A program made the position numbers and the translations under genes. Source: Leptodontidium sp. MPI-SDFR-AT-0119 (taxonomy: Eukaryota > Ascomycota > Leotiomycetes > Helotiales > Leptodontidiaceae). Taken from it: a stretch of 64,000 bases of DNA. The stretch's first letter is position 1. Each line of letters starts with the position of its first letter. Location of the stretch: positions 1,984,001-2,048,000 of the forward strand of contig JAHLEZ010000014.1 in assembly GCA_020726505.1 (NCBI GenBank). The letters run 5' to 3'. The notes below the pieces were generated by a model. The model did not search any database. It was not told the DNA's origin and saw only the letters and a program-made list of their open reading frames with translations. Positions 46,769 to 58,606 of this stretch are shown here, in pieces.

Positions 46769-48188
46769 ATTTCGTTCGTACAGCCTTTCAGATGCTGTCC
46801 AGGGTCAGTTCTTGTGACAAGGCTTGGCCGAGGCAGGATAACATACCGATTTCAATATACCGTTACCATTTTTGCTAGAGAATATCTGCGCCAGAGTAGA
46901 GAGATAGCTTTTGTATAGCAGAATCGAATCGTGTACAGTCGTATGTTCCTTCCTGTGCTGTTTTGTAGCCCATGCGATGCGACAACTTCCCGTTCTCTTT
47001 ATCGCCTCAAAGACCTCTAGACAATTCTTGTAAGACCAGGGAACAAAGGGCGGTTGCGGTTTTCTCGACGCCTCTTTGAGCTCACGAAACGCGTCGAAGC
47101 TTCTCAACAACAAAGGCAAAGGAGGTATGTACGGTAGATGGCGACACAACGAGAACTAACTGACTGCAGTCTTCCCCTGGGCGCGCGCTGCACTCGCACT
47201 GCACTCACTCACTATGTTGCTTGCCCTCACGCCTTCACAGACGCACTCAGTCAATCGCGCTCAAGCACTGCTGCATTCACTTGCTGCGCTGCCCTGCACT
47301 GCACCGCAACCGGGGCAATCAGTTCCTGCGGTACGGTTAGTAGGTAGTTCGAGGGTGGCGACAGGATCACAAGCAAGGTCTTGGGCATGGCTGTCGCCCA
47401 ATAGCCGTGCATATTCTAGCAGCTGCAGCATCAACTTCCTCGAATCAGCTCGCTGGACTGCCTGGATGCAGCAGCGCATATCGGCCAGTCCTTTCGCCGG
47501 CAAAATCTTGACCTGAAAATGCGGTGGCAGCTGGACCGATTTGCCAGAGTGGTGGAGAGCACCAGCTGCTCCAGCTCTGCCCTGCTTGCAGGCAGTTCTC
47601 CATTCTTGCATTGGCGGCCAGCGTCGGCCCAATCATTTGTGAGGAAGAAGAAGGGATGAGAGATCTGCATTAAGTTTGTCTGCTTTCATAAGTCCAGCAT
47701 TATTATTTGTACGGTCTTGTTCTTCCAACCAGTGACTGCTTTTGCCCTGGACGCAAGGCGGACAAGAGCTGGTGAGCTGAGCAGCTCCAGTCGCACCCCC
47801 AAGTCCACTTCGTCCACTCCGAGCCAACCTCGAGTCAGACAGGTCGCTGGATTGCCGTCGCATCCTAATTTCTTCCTTGCTTTTCATCTTTAGCTTTTGC
47901 ACATGGTCGTTGTTGGAAGTCTAGTGGCAAATGTTTTGAGAGAGTTTTATTCATTTATTGATTGACTGACTGGCCGACCGGCTTTCGCTCAAGAGCTATC
48001 GATGCTGTCTGTAGCTGATGTAGCTATATGCGATACCTTCCCACCATCCCATGATATTGTACAAATGCTTCGTCCCTTCTATGGAGACCTTCCCCGACCG
48101 ACCTAAATGCAATAACCAGCTAAACTCCAGATCAACGCAAATCCCGTCCCATTTTCGAAACCCTTTCCCGTGTGTCGTGAAATAGCCA
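46769..48188. other. 1.4-kb intergenic region upstream of the BTB gene
   Basis: This holds the BTB promoter and leader. A 114-codon ORF on the same strand (46805-47149) ends about 36 bp before the BTB start. It could be an upstream ORF or a chance reading frame and has no recognisable domain. The rest contains a CACTCACT-type repeat near 47205 and no gene. Confidence 0.5.
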
Positions 48189-49283
48189 TTAACTCATGTC
48201 CATCTCGACCTCTACTGTTTGAGGTGGTTGATGTGTTCCGTTCAAATGCCTTTCGTCCGTACCATTGGCCATTCCATTCATCGCTTGTTCCCCGTTGACG
48301 ACTGGTGCGTTGATGCCACTCGTTAATCCATCAATTATTGGGGAATCCGTACCAATCATCATGTCGCCTCCATTGAGAGGTGGGTTGATACCGTTGGCAA
48401 GTCCGACAACTTGGAGTCCGTTCATCGCGCTCTCGTCAACAACCATCGACTGCGCAGCGTCGGCCTTTGGAGTCTGCCCTGCCTCCATCACTACATCTCC
48501 ATCAAAAACAGGCGTAGGTTCCCTCAAGTTCGCAAAGGTCTTCTCCAAACTCGTGCTTACGAGTCGACCCTGTTTTAAGTCTTCTCCGAACAAGAAATAT
48601 CCCTCATTCGCCTCCACAAGATAACTCGACAGGCCTTTGCTTTGCAATTGTATCTTCGCATTTGTGACGGGGAAATGATTCTCGATGAACTTCGCCCATC
48701 CACGAGCGGCAGCCTGGATATCTGGGCCTGCGTTATCCATCGACGACCAACCGATGCCAAGGTGTAGTGTGAAGGCATCGACAGTCGGCTCGTGGTGACG
48801 TTCTGGCGATCCTGGGGATGCTGCCTCTCCGTTGATTGCGGGCTGTTCCTCGGGAATCGCGGGTGTTGCGCTCAGGTTCAGCCTTTGACTCTTGTTGGCT
48901 CGGAGAATTGGTCTGTCTGCGGCAGCAGCGACAAGGGCAGCCAGCTTTGCCTGCTCTTCAGCAGCCTTCTCCTCTTGCCAGGTGCCTGTCTGACTTGTCG
49001 AGTCGGTGATGTATCCTGTGCCTTTCTTGATGAGGACCATCCCCTCGCCGTACTCCCATTCGTCTTCATTCTCAGGCTCGGGCAACACCGGGACTGGAAC
49101 TTGGAAGTAGTCCTCCTCGAGATTCGAGGCAGCCTCATCCCTTGAACGCTTTCTACCGGCTGCTGAACGTGGCGTTGATTGAGTGGGCATCAGAGTCGAC
49201 CAAGACGAAGTTGCGGGCGACTGGTGAATACCGTTTGTGCCGTTCGTGAAGGGAGCTGTGAACTTTGGCCTGTTCGAATCCAT
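48189..49283 (-). CDS. Conserved-looking fungal protein of unknown function
   Basis: This is a single-exon ORF of 364 aa that I cannot assign. A Ser/Thr-rich N-terminus with a basic cluster (GRKRSRDE, possible nuclear signal) is followed by an acidic segment and the distinctive EDEWEYGEGMVLIKKGTGYI stretch (about residues 73-92). An Ala/Glu-rich helix follows. A second folded-looking block at about 165-245 (DAFTLHLGIGWSSM, ARGWAKFIENHF, SSYLVEANEGYFLFGED) is next. The C-terminus is Gly/Asn/Met-rich low complexity. Two ordered blocks separated by disordered linkers suggest a real protein, possibly nuclear. No reaction or partner can be inferred. Confidence 0.78.
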   Translation of the reverse strand: MDSNRPKFTAPFTNGTNGIHQSPATSSWSTLMPTQSTPRSAAGRKRSRDEAASNLEEDYFQVPVPVLPEPENEDEWEYGEGMVLIKKGTGYITDSTSQTGTWQEEKAAEEQAKLAALVAAAADRPILRANKSQRLNLSATPAIPEEQPAINGEAASPGSPERHHEPTVDAFTLHLGIGWSSMDNAGPDIQAAARGWAKFIENHFPVTNAKIQLQSKGLSSYLVEANEGYFLFGEDLKQGRLVSTSLEKTFANLREPTPVFDGDVVMEAGQTPKADAAQSMVVDESAMNGLQVVGLANGINPPLNGGDMMIGTDSPIIDGLTSGINAPVVNGEQAMNGMANGTDERHLNGTHQPPQTVEVEMDMS

Positions 49284-50492
49284 ATTGAAAGATGACTGAT
49301 GACAAGAGTCAATGTCTGATACTGGTGCGGGGACATGGAATCAACAGCGAAGACGCGTGCAGAGCGTCACTTGCGCTATGCGGTTGATAGTGAACTCTAC
49401 ATGCGCCTGAGAAGAGAGACAGCACTTACTTGGTGAGGATGTTGAGCCGGAAGAGTGAGAACGGGATCAGAGAACGATTGCTCGAAAGATCTCATGATTG
49501 AAGGTAGTATTAATGAGTGATAGGTGAAAGAGATGGTGGAGATGTACAGAGTAGATGGAAGTCTCAAGTGGAATTGAGGACTTAGAGGAAGATGGATGGG
49601 GGGAAGTGGGGAGGGAGGAGGAGAGAAGGGAAGAGGAAGAGGAAGAGGAAGATGAAGTGAGTTTAAGGGAAGAAGTGCGGTGTACTTAAATGGTGTGTGT
49701 GGGTGAGTGAGAGAAAGGAAAAGGAAAGGAAGGGAAGGGTGGAAGGGAAGGCACACAAAGCCTAGAAATGGATGCGAAGTGAGATGGAAAGGAAGGCTCG
49801 CTCGCTCAGGCTGGGCTGGCTGGTTTGGTTGCCTCTGGTCTCGACGGAAGCTTCGCAAGAACGAATCAGAAATCGCTTTCCACATCCAACCCGCAAGAGC
49901 TAGGGTGACCTGCGCTAGTAGCTAGGGCGGCAGGGGTCTCTTTAAAGCCTGAGGCCGCTAGATCGAAGATGCTTGATTGGATTCATGGTGCAAGCGTGGG
50001 TCTATGTCAGCAGCTCGGTCAATGCGACCCTTGGACTTCCCCATGGCGCTGAATCTGGCTTGGGCTCGGGTGTGGAAATCAATGGCTGCTTTGCCAAGAC
50101 CACTTTTGCCGAGATGGACACGTGCCACATTTGCTGACTTTACAACTGCCGTTTATTGACAAGGGGTGGAGTTGAGACATCAAAAAAGACTTACCCGAGT
50201 AATAATATGGCCCCATATGACAGTTTGTGATAAAATGACAGAGCCAGCTAACTTGATCACGCTGAAATCATGTGATGAGTGTTGGCCTCAAAAACCGGGA
50301 GTTGACGTTGATCCCCGACAGCCTTGGCATTCTCGCGCCAGTCCAGCCCCGCCGCAATTCATGCGCCCGCCTGCCACGCAATAGCAACTGGACTTTCAAG
50401 GCGAAGGCAGACAGGACGAGACAGGAGTTTGTAATTTTCCTCACACGCCGACAAACTTGGAACCTTTGTTGCACCACTATCGCAACGCAAAA
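49284..50492. other. 1.2-kb divergent promoter region
   Basis: The unknown-function gene (minus) and the calponin-homology gene (plus) start at its ends. A purine-rich GGAAGA/GGAAAG block spans about 49570-49760. The reverse strand of this block yields a spurious Pro/Leu/Ser-rich ORF. I see nothing else. Confidence 0.55.
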
Positions 50493-52614
50493 ATGGCATC
50501 CGTAACATCCCTCGACAAAGATATGCGCAAATTGCGACTGGATCGATACACTCCGCAAGCAGCCAACGAAGTAAAGACATTCATCGAAGAATCATTAGGA
50601 GAGCGCCTTGCTCCTGGTGACCTGCTGGATAGTCTCAAAGATGGAGTGGCTCTTTGCAAGTAAGACTCACTGTTCACTGTTGATACCTAGACCAATTACT
50701 AACATTGTTTACTTCAGGCTTGTCAATCTCGCAGTCCCAAACACACTTCGATTCAAGGCAAAGGCTGTAATGCCTTTCGTGCAGATGGAAAACATCTCGC
50801 TCTTCCTCGGAGCCTGCAAATCCGCACCCTTCAACCTCCAATCCCACGATACGTTCCTCACAGTCGATTTGTTCGAATCCAAGGATCCGGCGCAGGTATT
50901 ACAATGTCTGGGCGCATTCAGCAGAGCCGCGAACCGCATTAATCCTTCGCGATTCCCAAGTCCAATCGGCGGGAAGTCTCGGAATGGATATATGAGCCCA
51001 CAAGGAACGGGCTCTGGTGCTGTTGGAGGGGGCAGTTATGGAAATAGAGGACGCGGGGTATCGAATGCCAGCAACACATCGTCAGCATATGCGAGACCAG
51101 CCAGTTCGTTGACACCTACGAAAACTGGCGATTCGAATAGTGGAAGGTGGAGCCCGACAAAGAATAGCACGAATCCGACCTCACCAGGTGTGAGCAGCTG
51201 GAGCAAAAAGTCGGACGAAGGGGCTACTTCACCCGCATGGAATATTGCGCAATACGGATATATGGGAGGTGCTAGTCAGGGGAACTTGGGTGTGTCGTTT
51301 GGAGGGAGGAGACAGATCACAAGCGCAGGTCCGAATGTTCCGAATATGGCAGAGAAGGAGAAGCGAAGAAGGGAGCAAGAGGCTGAAGCGGAGCGCCAGA
51401 GAATGGAAGCAGAACAGGAAGAGCGACGACGGATTGCAGAGCAACAAGCCGATGAAGAACGAGCACGGATAGAAGAGGAGCAGAGATGGGCTGAGGAGAC
51501 CAGGAAAGTCAGAGAGCGGGAACGGCAAAAGGCCGAAGAGGAGAAGCGGAAATGGGAGGAGGAAGAGCAAAGATGGCGTCAAGAGGAGGAGACTCGGCAG
51601 AGAGAGGAGCGGGAGGCCGAGGCCAGATTGCAGGACGAACGCAAGAGGGCTCGTGGTAACAGCGATGCCAGACTCAGAGGCCAGTTCTTGAGCCAATACC
51701 AAGCTGAGAATGGCGTTTCGAGAGGTAACAGCAATGGAGACAGTTCTGAGAGCAGTCGCATCAAAGAACTAGAACGAGAGCTCGAACAAGCCCGAGAACG
51801 AGAACGGCAATACGAGAGAGAAAGACAGGCGAAATTGAACTCACGAAGTCGCCAGGCTATGGAAGATCATGACATGTCAAATCGCATTAAAGAGGAGAGT
51901 GCAAAAGTCCGATCCCGATCAAGAAGTCGACCACGTGCACAGTCACGGAAAGACGACGATGAAGTTTGGCGTGAGGATGAGAGAGACTATCTGCGCAAGC
52001 AATGGCAATCTCAGCACTCGGACGAGCCAGTACATACCACGCAACCATCCAAGTCGCCTCGTCCATTACCAGAACCCACCCCGACCCTTCCACCAAGAGT
52101 AGTAAAGCAAAACACAGGCTCGTCACGACCACTTCCTGATCCCGCAAAATACGCCTCTGCAAAAGCCCCAGAACAAAACTTCACCCCGAACCAAAACCGT
52201 ACAGATCGTTACCTGTCCTCTAACCCAGCTCCCAGACAAGCACAACCGCACACGACGTACTCCAATGAAATCGGCGGCTTCGACAGCACAGCAGAACGTG
52301 ATGCTGAGGACCGTCGCCGCGTCGCTTCGCAGCAGAAGACCAAAGCTTCAGGATGGGCGTCAAAATCTCTCCTGGAGAGAGAGATGGAGATGGAGCGACA
52401 ACGCCAGCAAGAATGGGAAGAAGGCCAGAAGGAACTCAAGAATAAAGTCCCCAAAGGCGATGGAGTTGACGGGATCGGTGGCGGTATTGGCGGCAAATGG
52501 GACGTCAACCAATGGACGGGGTATACGGGAGGTGATGGCCAGAATAGAGGAACTCAAGGCATTGGGTCTGGTAGGAGGCAGATTGTTGGTCCGAGACCAC
52601 CGCCTGGACGGTAG
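50493..52614 (+). CDS. Calponin-homology domain protein with a long coiled coil
   Basis: This is a probable actin-binding or actin-regulating protein. Exon 1 is 50493-50659 and exon 2 is 50718-52614, giving 687 aa. A single CH domain occupies about residues 15-140: FIEESLGERL, DLLDSLKDGVALCKLVN across the splice junction, KAKAVMPFVQMENISLFLGAC and TVDLFESKDPAQVLQCLGAFSR. This matches the type-3 calponin/transgelin (Scp1) group. A Gly/Ser-rich linker follows. Residues about 266-370 form an uninterrupted Glu/Arg/Gln-rich coiled coil. The remaining 300 residues are disordered, with Ser/Arg and Pro-rich parts. Yeast Scp1/transgelin is about 200 aa, so this long tail is an extension. Actin bundling is inferred from the CH domain only. 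Confidence 0.88.
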
Positions 52615-53257
52615 ATCCGGTGTGTGTTTGGTTATGGAGATAGGGGTTGGGAGCGATGCTTTTGGGATATGGAGCGGTCTGAATTATAGACATGGCATGG
52701 CACGGATGATTAAATGAAATGGCTGAATGCGTGCTTGGGATAGAATGATTCCTGACTTGACTTGCCTTGCCTTGAATTGAGACAACAAGAAGGAAGATCC
52801 GAAGATAGATAAATGCCAGAATGAACAAAAGCCTGTGAAGGCACACCCCCATAGAGAGATGCCATCACTAAATTCCAATTGTAACAGTTTCCGATATTAT
52901 GGCTCATCCCATCCAGCAAGTCGGTAAGCGAGTAAGCAAGTAGCAGACTTCTTCGTAACTTCTCGCCTGATCTTTCTTCAGAAATGGACAATCGCTAGCT
53001 ACCTTTACTGTATCGTCGCTCAACTGGACTGCAGTTGCAATCAAGATAAGTAAGTAATCCTACTTGTTGAATCCTCCCAACGTAAAACTCTTTTCTGAAG
53101 GAGTCGTAAACAGATGATCACTTCGTCAACTCTTGAAAACAACGTCTCTCGTGTGCGCTTGCTTCTTCATTCGCTCAGTTACATTACGACATTACTCCAT
53201 CAATAAGTCAACCACTTTCCGACCCTTCCAATTCAAAATCCCCTCAAAACGACTGAC
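52615..53257. other. Short intergenic region between convergent genes
   Basis: The calponin-homology gene and the GEN1-type gene converge here. It should contain both 3' UTRs. I see no other features. Confidence 0.6.
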
Positions 53258-56141
53258 TCAATCACCAGTCAAATCCAACATCTCAACCTCACTGAACCGC
53301 CACCTCTTTGCCGCTTTCCCCCTCCCATTGCCCCTCTCCTTTTCCTTCTCCAACATCTCCTCCTCACTAATCTCCTTCCACGACCCCTCAAGACTCTCTC
53401 GCAGCGTGATGAAACGTTTTCCTTTCTTGACTACTTCGGGTTTTTGAAATGGCGCTTGGTTGGATTTCGGTGCTGTAGATGAGGACGGTGGGAAATGGGA
53501 TGGTCGGGCTTGGACTTGTTGGGGAGGCGACGAGTCGAGCGTTATGACGGTGTTTGTTTGTTGAATTGTAGAGGCTGGTGCTGATGTTGATGCTAATGTG
53601 AAAGAGGATGCGGATATATCTGGATGGAGACGAGAAGGTGATGAGGTAGTGGCAGGGGCAGGGGATAGCATGTCGTTGATGCTGGGAAGGTCGCCGTAGC
53701 TTTCATCTCCATACTCGTCGTTGTATCCGTCGTTGTTGACACTCTCGGCGTTTCTTGAAGTCGATCTCGAACCTGCATTTCCCGTGTCGCCAACAAGTAC
53801 ACCATCGCCATCGGGACTATCTTGAACAGGGCGAGGAGAAGGTGAGCGTACAGGAGCAGAGAATGATAATTTCCTCGCTACGGGCTCGGGAGTCAATGGC
53901 TCATCATTTTCATGGTCCGCCAGTAAGGGCGACGCTGCCCTGCTACCAGGCGATATCTTCTTTCTGGACGATGGCTGAGAGGGAGATCCTGATAGTGAGA
54001 CGGGCCGAGACTGCCCTTTTGACGGACTGTTAATGGGGTAAGGACGGGCTTTTCGCGTACCGCGAGTTATCGTCACGTTGTCCGGGAGGACGATTTCGTT
54101 CTCGGGGATATGAGGAGGTGTAGGTGATGATGGCGAACGGGTGTGTTTCCGTGAATTGGTGTGTGCTGGCGGTTGTGGTGAGGTAGGAGGGCTAGATGCA
54201 ATGTAATAGGGCTCTTGTTGAAAGGAAGCTGGCGGACTGCTTGGTTTTAGGGTTTGAGTATCAAAGGGTTTGGTTATCGAAGGGTTCGACTGGGAGGATG
54301 TTGTTGGTTTGGCGAGAGACCAAGGGTTGGCGTTTCGTATTGGCTTGATGGGGGCTGTTGTTTTGCTTTTTGCTCGAGACTTGGTGGATAGGTTTGAGAG
54401 ATTATCAGTGCTAGATCGTGTTGAGCGACAGACTAGCTTGTTGAATGTTGGTGCTGGTTGAGATAAAGGTAGCCTGCCCAGAGTAGGCGCGAGATATACT
54501 GGAGGTAGAATTGGCTGTGAGGTTGCAACTGTCCTGGCTGCTGCTTTTGGATTGACATAATCCGGATCCCCAGGTTTGGAAACTTTGACGAATTTGTCTA
54601 GAGCACCTTTGGGCATCCCACCTTTGGTAGCTGCTCTAGTCTTCCTGACAGCCTTTAATTTTGGTAGCTTCTTGATTCTCTCTGCCTCTTCGTAGTCTTC
54701 CACTTTCAATGGCACACCGAGCTTAGCTATCGTCTCAGGTATCCAAGCCTTGTCCGGCTTCGTGGGATCGTATGGCGGGGTCACCCGTTTGCTGGTTGGG
54801 GCTTCTTCCTCGGAGACATATGCTTCGATCTGATCATCATCGTTGACTGGTGCAAGGCCATCTCGTCCATAGTCTTCTGAGTCGTCATATTCCTCTTCAA
54901 GACTCAGGCCAACGATGTCAAGTGGTGCAAATACGACCCTCAGTTCCGGACTCCCATCCATGCTGAAATGTTCTCTTCTCCCACAGATTTCTCTCACGTA
55001 CTCCATCTCATCCATTTGCGTGAGAATAATGTCTCCATAACCGGAGTCTCGTCGATTCGCTCGCAGTCGTAACTTGTGCACCAATAGAGCTGGTGCTAGG
55101 TTCCGAACAAATTTCTTCGCCCCTCCTTTATTTGTCCAGTCGAAAGCTTCCTTCACATAATCTCGAAGACCGCGAACATCCACCTCACCGTCCCATATGA
55201 TTTCATCTTTTAGTTTTTCAATTTTCGTTGCGGAAGATACCACGGGATGAGTATAGTATCCCAAAATATCCCTGCTGGGGAAGTCATCCGGAATGATAAG
55301 GCTCTTGTGCTTGGTCTTGAAGAACTTGCTCTCGTTCGTTTGGATCTCATGGGTCAGGTTATTTCTCCACATCGCCAATCCACCTTCGTCGGATCTCGAG
55401 ATTTTGCATAATGACTTCCCAAACCCTGCTCGGGCAGCTTCACACGCTATTTTGGCGCCGAATCCCTTGAGGCCATCAGGTGCGTAATCTCCGCCGCTTA
55501 GAAGAGCAACCAGAATCATTCCCTCTCTATCCAATCCGGATTTGCCTTCTTTGGTCTTCTTTGCATCAAATAGCGAGACATGGGTTGGAGCTTTATTCCC
55601 CCTGGAGCCCTCTGATGACCAGTCCCTCAGGGTAGTCCCAGACCCAAACATAAGTGTATCGACGTCCTCACTCAAAACGGCGTCGACAATACCATGTCGT
55701 TGTAAAAGGGCACATTCGGCTTCAGCTTCCCCAGGAGCGTTGTGGTACGGAAAGCCGAACAGTTTTAACAGCTGTTTGGTGGCGACATCAGAAGCTGATG
55801 CCCCACCTCTTCCAACCTTCTTGTTGCGTTTGAGTTGAGGCCTCTTAGGCCCATCAAAGACAAACAGGGGTTGTATCGATGTTGCTAGTAAACGGATGAG
55901 ACGATAATACAGAGTGCGGATTGCTGGGTTCGATCCTCCTTGACCGGCCTGGATTTGAAATTGCCAGATAGAGACGTCAACTGCAAGTCTGAACGGACGA
56001 CCTGTCTCCTCGAGCTTTTCAATAGCTAACTTGGATAAGGCAACTCTCTCTCCGCGTCCAATTTCATCGTAAATACTGAAGATATATGTGAGCGTGGTAT
56101 AATAGAACGTGATGAGGCTGAGCTTACCCTGGAATACCCAT
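53258..56141 (-). CDS. gen1: GEN1/Yen1-type Holliday-junction resolvase (XPG/Rad2 nuclease)
   Basis: This is a structure-specific endonuclease that resolves recombination intermediates in the nucleus. A 14-nt first exon (56141-56128) encodes the start of the N-terminal MGIPG motif. Exon 2 is 56075-53258, giving 943 aa. The metal-binding acids of the XPG family are all visible: Asp38 (RLAVDV), Asp79 (VFDGP), Glu121 and Glu123 (GEAEAE), Asp142 and Asp144 (SEDVDT) and Asp201 (SGGDY). The helix-two-turn-helix motif follows at GDYAPDGLKGFGAKIACEAA. A region near residues 400-430 matches the GEN1 chromodomain position. No long XPG spacer is present, which separates it from Rad2/XPG itself, and the size exceeds FEN1. 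The last roughly 400 residues are disordered, Ser/Pro-rich and likely phosphorylated. It shares a 326-bp promoter with the Arp10-like gene. Confidence 0.93.
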
Positions 56142-56467
56142 GATGTCGATAAACAAAAAAGCAACCTTCAACCGCTATCGTCTGGCCAAGTATGATTTCA
56201 TGCTTATGCGCTGCAATTACCAATACCAATTGACAAGGGAGCAAAGTATGCAGGAAGCAATGCACGTGAATTGACTGTGAATACGAGGGGTTGTTAGAAG
56301 GGAAGTCGTCAAGATTCTGACATTTTGAGTACTTAGGTCGGCACAGTAACGTAACCGCAATTTCGCCGAGTGCAACGACGCGACCCTCAAACTTCATCCA
56401 CACATGGAAGTAATCTTCGCGCGCCGCATTGAAGTACTGATATATTTCCTGGAACAAATGTAGCAAA
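56142..56467. promoter_or_regulatory. 326-bp bidirectional promoter (GEN1-type / Arp10-like)
   Basis: The two start codons face away from each other and lie 326 bp apart, so both leaders and core promoters must fit here. I see no clear TATA box. Joint regulation is possible but unproven. Confidence 0.6.
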
Positions 56468-58214
56468 ATGTCGAATCCAAGCGGTCCATCACATCGCAGC
56501 GTCGCAAATATCCGCTCACCAGTATCAGCTCAACCGGGCGCACCTGCAAGCCCCCACACCCCTCTGCGAACAATATCGTCTACCTTTGGATCGCCATCCG
56601 CTCTACGTGCCGAAGAAGACTGTGTCATACTCGAGCTAGGAAGTCGCTATCTGCGAGCTGGATTTGCGGGAGATGCACTGCCAAAAGCAGTGGTTGATTT
56701 TGGTCCAGAGGAACAACGAAGACCAGGGGATTTGAGAAGATGGAGAATCGACTACAAGCCGTTTGAGGAGAGTTATGTAGAGACAAAGGGATGGGGAGAA
56801 GAATATGAGCTTTGGAAGCCGGATCTAAGAGGCCTAGATATGGGGTTAGTTGGGGACAAGCTTGACAGAGCTGTTAGAGATGCATTCACAAAGTCAGTAG
56901 GTGGTCGAAGTCCTGTAGGAGACATTTCTAATGGTTTATAGATTCCTCCTGACAGATTCTCGTCCGCGACGAATGCTTCTAGCTATTCCTTCTGCGCTGC
57001 CTCTACCTCTACTCTCTACGATACTTGATACCCTTTTCGCGAACTTCCAACCACCTACTATATCTTTGATGTCAGCTCCAGTCCTCGCTACTGTAGCAGC
57101 TGGCCTACGGTCTGCTCTGGTGGTTGATATCGGCTGGGCTGAGACGGTAGTTACTGGTGTATACGAATACCGTGAGGTCCAATGTACGAGGTCCGTTAGA
57201 GGAACGAAGATGCTGGGAGAAGCAACGTTCAAAATGCTCTCGGAAGCTATCGATCTCGTAGGGACCGGAGACAAACCACAAGACGAAGAGCTACCGAGCT
57301 TCGACGAATGCGAGGAGGTTCTGACACGAATTGGCTGGTGCAAGCCCCTCAAGAAGTCGGTACAGAGATCATTTGACCGAGGATTGACTCCCGTTGTTGA
57401 AGAGGATGAACTGAGGTCGAGCACGAGGGATATGCATATCAGCGCGAAGGTCGATGAGGATGCGGCGGTTTCAGTACCACTCAGCTCGACCACGCCTCGA
57501 AGGACTTTGGAACTTTCCGCTTCGGACCTTGCAGAGCCCTGCGAAAATGCTCTGTTTGCAATTGGGACCCCTGAGAAGGAACTGGACGACGAAGAATTAC
57601 CTCTCCATTTATTGATCTACCGAAGTCTTCTCCAACTGCCGATGGACCTACGATCAGTCTGCATGTCAAGGGTTGTATTCGTTGGAGGAGGTTCAAACAT
57701 TCTTGGACTGAAAAGTAGAGCACTGGACGAAGTAACCTCTCTCATCGAAGAACGAGGCTGGGATCCGGTAACAGGCAGGGCTGTGGAGCAACTACGTTTA
57801 AACACCAAGTTGCAACGAACACGACCAAGGCAAGACGGTCCAACAGAGGTCTTAAGACTTGATGAGAAACCAGGAACAGTGACGATTCCTGCGTCGCTTC
57901 AAGAGCAGGAATCAGATCCAATTGAAGGTCAACTGAAACGAGAAGCCAGTAAAGGTACTCCACCTGTTGAGGCAGGATACTTACGAGCTGTGGAGTCCCT
58001 GGGAGCATGGTCTGGAGGGAGTCTTCTTTCCCAGCTGAAGATTCCTGCCATCTCGATCGTTGAGCGAGAGCAGTGGCTCCAGCAAGGCATATCTGGGGCT
58101 TCGAGGTCTGGTGAATCGAATAGCTCTTCTCAAAGACAGAGCATGGGTCCTGGGGCGTTTAACAAAACAGGTGCTGGGGATAGGTCAAGTTGGACTTTGG
58201 GTCTGTGGGGTTGA
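56468..58214 (+). CDS. ARP10: Actin-related protein, Arp10/Arp11-like dynactin subunit
   Basis: This is an actin-fold protein, most like the pointed-end dynactin subunit Arp10 (Arp11 in animals and Neurospora), which caps the Arp1 filament used by dynein. Exon 1 is 56468-56892 and exon 2 is 56942-58214. The 49-nt intron has a GTCAGT donor and a CTAAT branch, and the product is 565 aa. After a Ser/Pro-rich N-terminus of about 50 residues comes the phosphate-1-like strand VILELGSRYLRAGFAGD, diverged from the actin consensus. Next are the RRMLLAIPSALPLPLL segment and the phosphate-2 region SALVVDIGWAETVVTGVYEY, then VVFVGGGSNILGL near the C-terminal adenosine motif. The overall divergence from actin and the extra loops fit Arp10 better than Arp1-Arp9. 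The paralogue assignment is moderately secure. Confidence 0.82.
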
Positions 58215-58606
58215 ATGGGCTTATAGAGGTTTGTGTAGTCTTTCGAAGAGTTGTATGCACTCAAGCCAACCCAATTATGATACCCAGAGTAGCGTATAGC
58301 TTCAATCAATGGCCCGATTCAATGGCGCCTACCGTATGTCTAGCATACCTACCCATGCATGTGACAACACAAAAGCTGATGCATCGGATGTGGGTGCTGT
58401 TACTGCTGTGTGAAGAAGTGTAATATCACCAATGAAAATATCCTCGTCTTATTGTATCATTCACAAATCAAAATTTTAGTAGCAGGTTGCTGCATTTTAA
58501 GTGTCGTGCGCTGATTTTCCAAGGTCATGTCCAAATCGGAGTTGAAGCTTGGTTGAGCTCCAACTTTGAAGCGTCCCCAAAAGCTAACCACCTCCGTCAA
58601 TCCACA
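58215..58606. other. Short intergenic region
   Basis: A 392-bp gap between two plus-strand genes. It must contain the 3' UTR of the Arp10-like gene and the promoter of the seryl-tRNA synthetase. I see no other features. Confidence 0.6.

Noticed and set aside
46805..47149. 114-codon ORF just upstream of the BTB gene
   Set aside because: Could be an upstream ORF, but it has no recognisable domain and lies in the expected leader, so it is not called as a gene.
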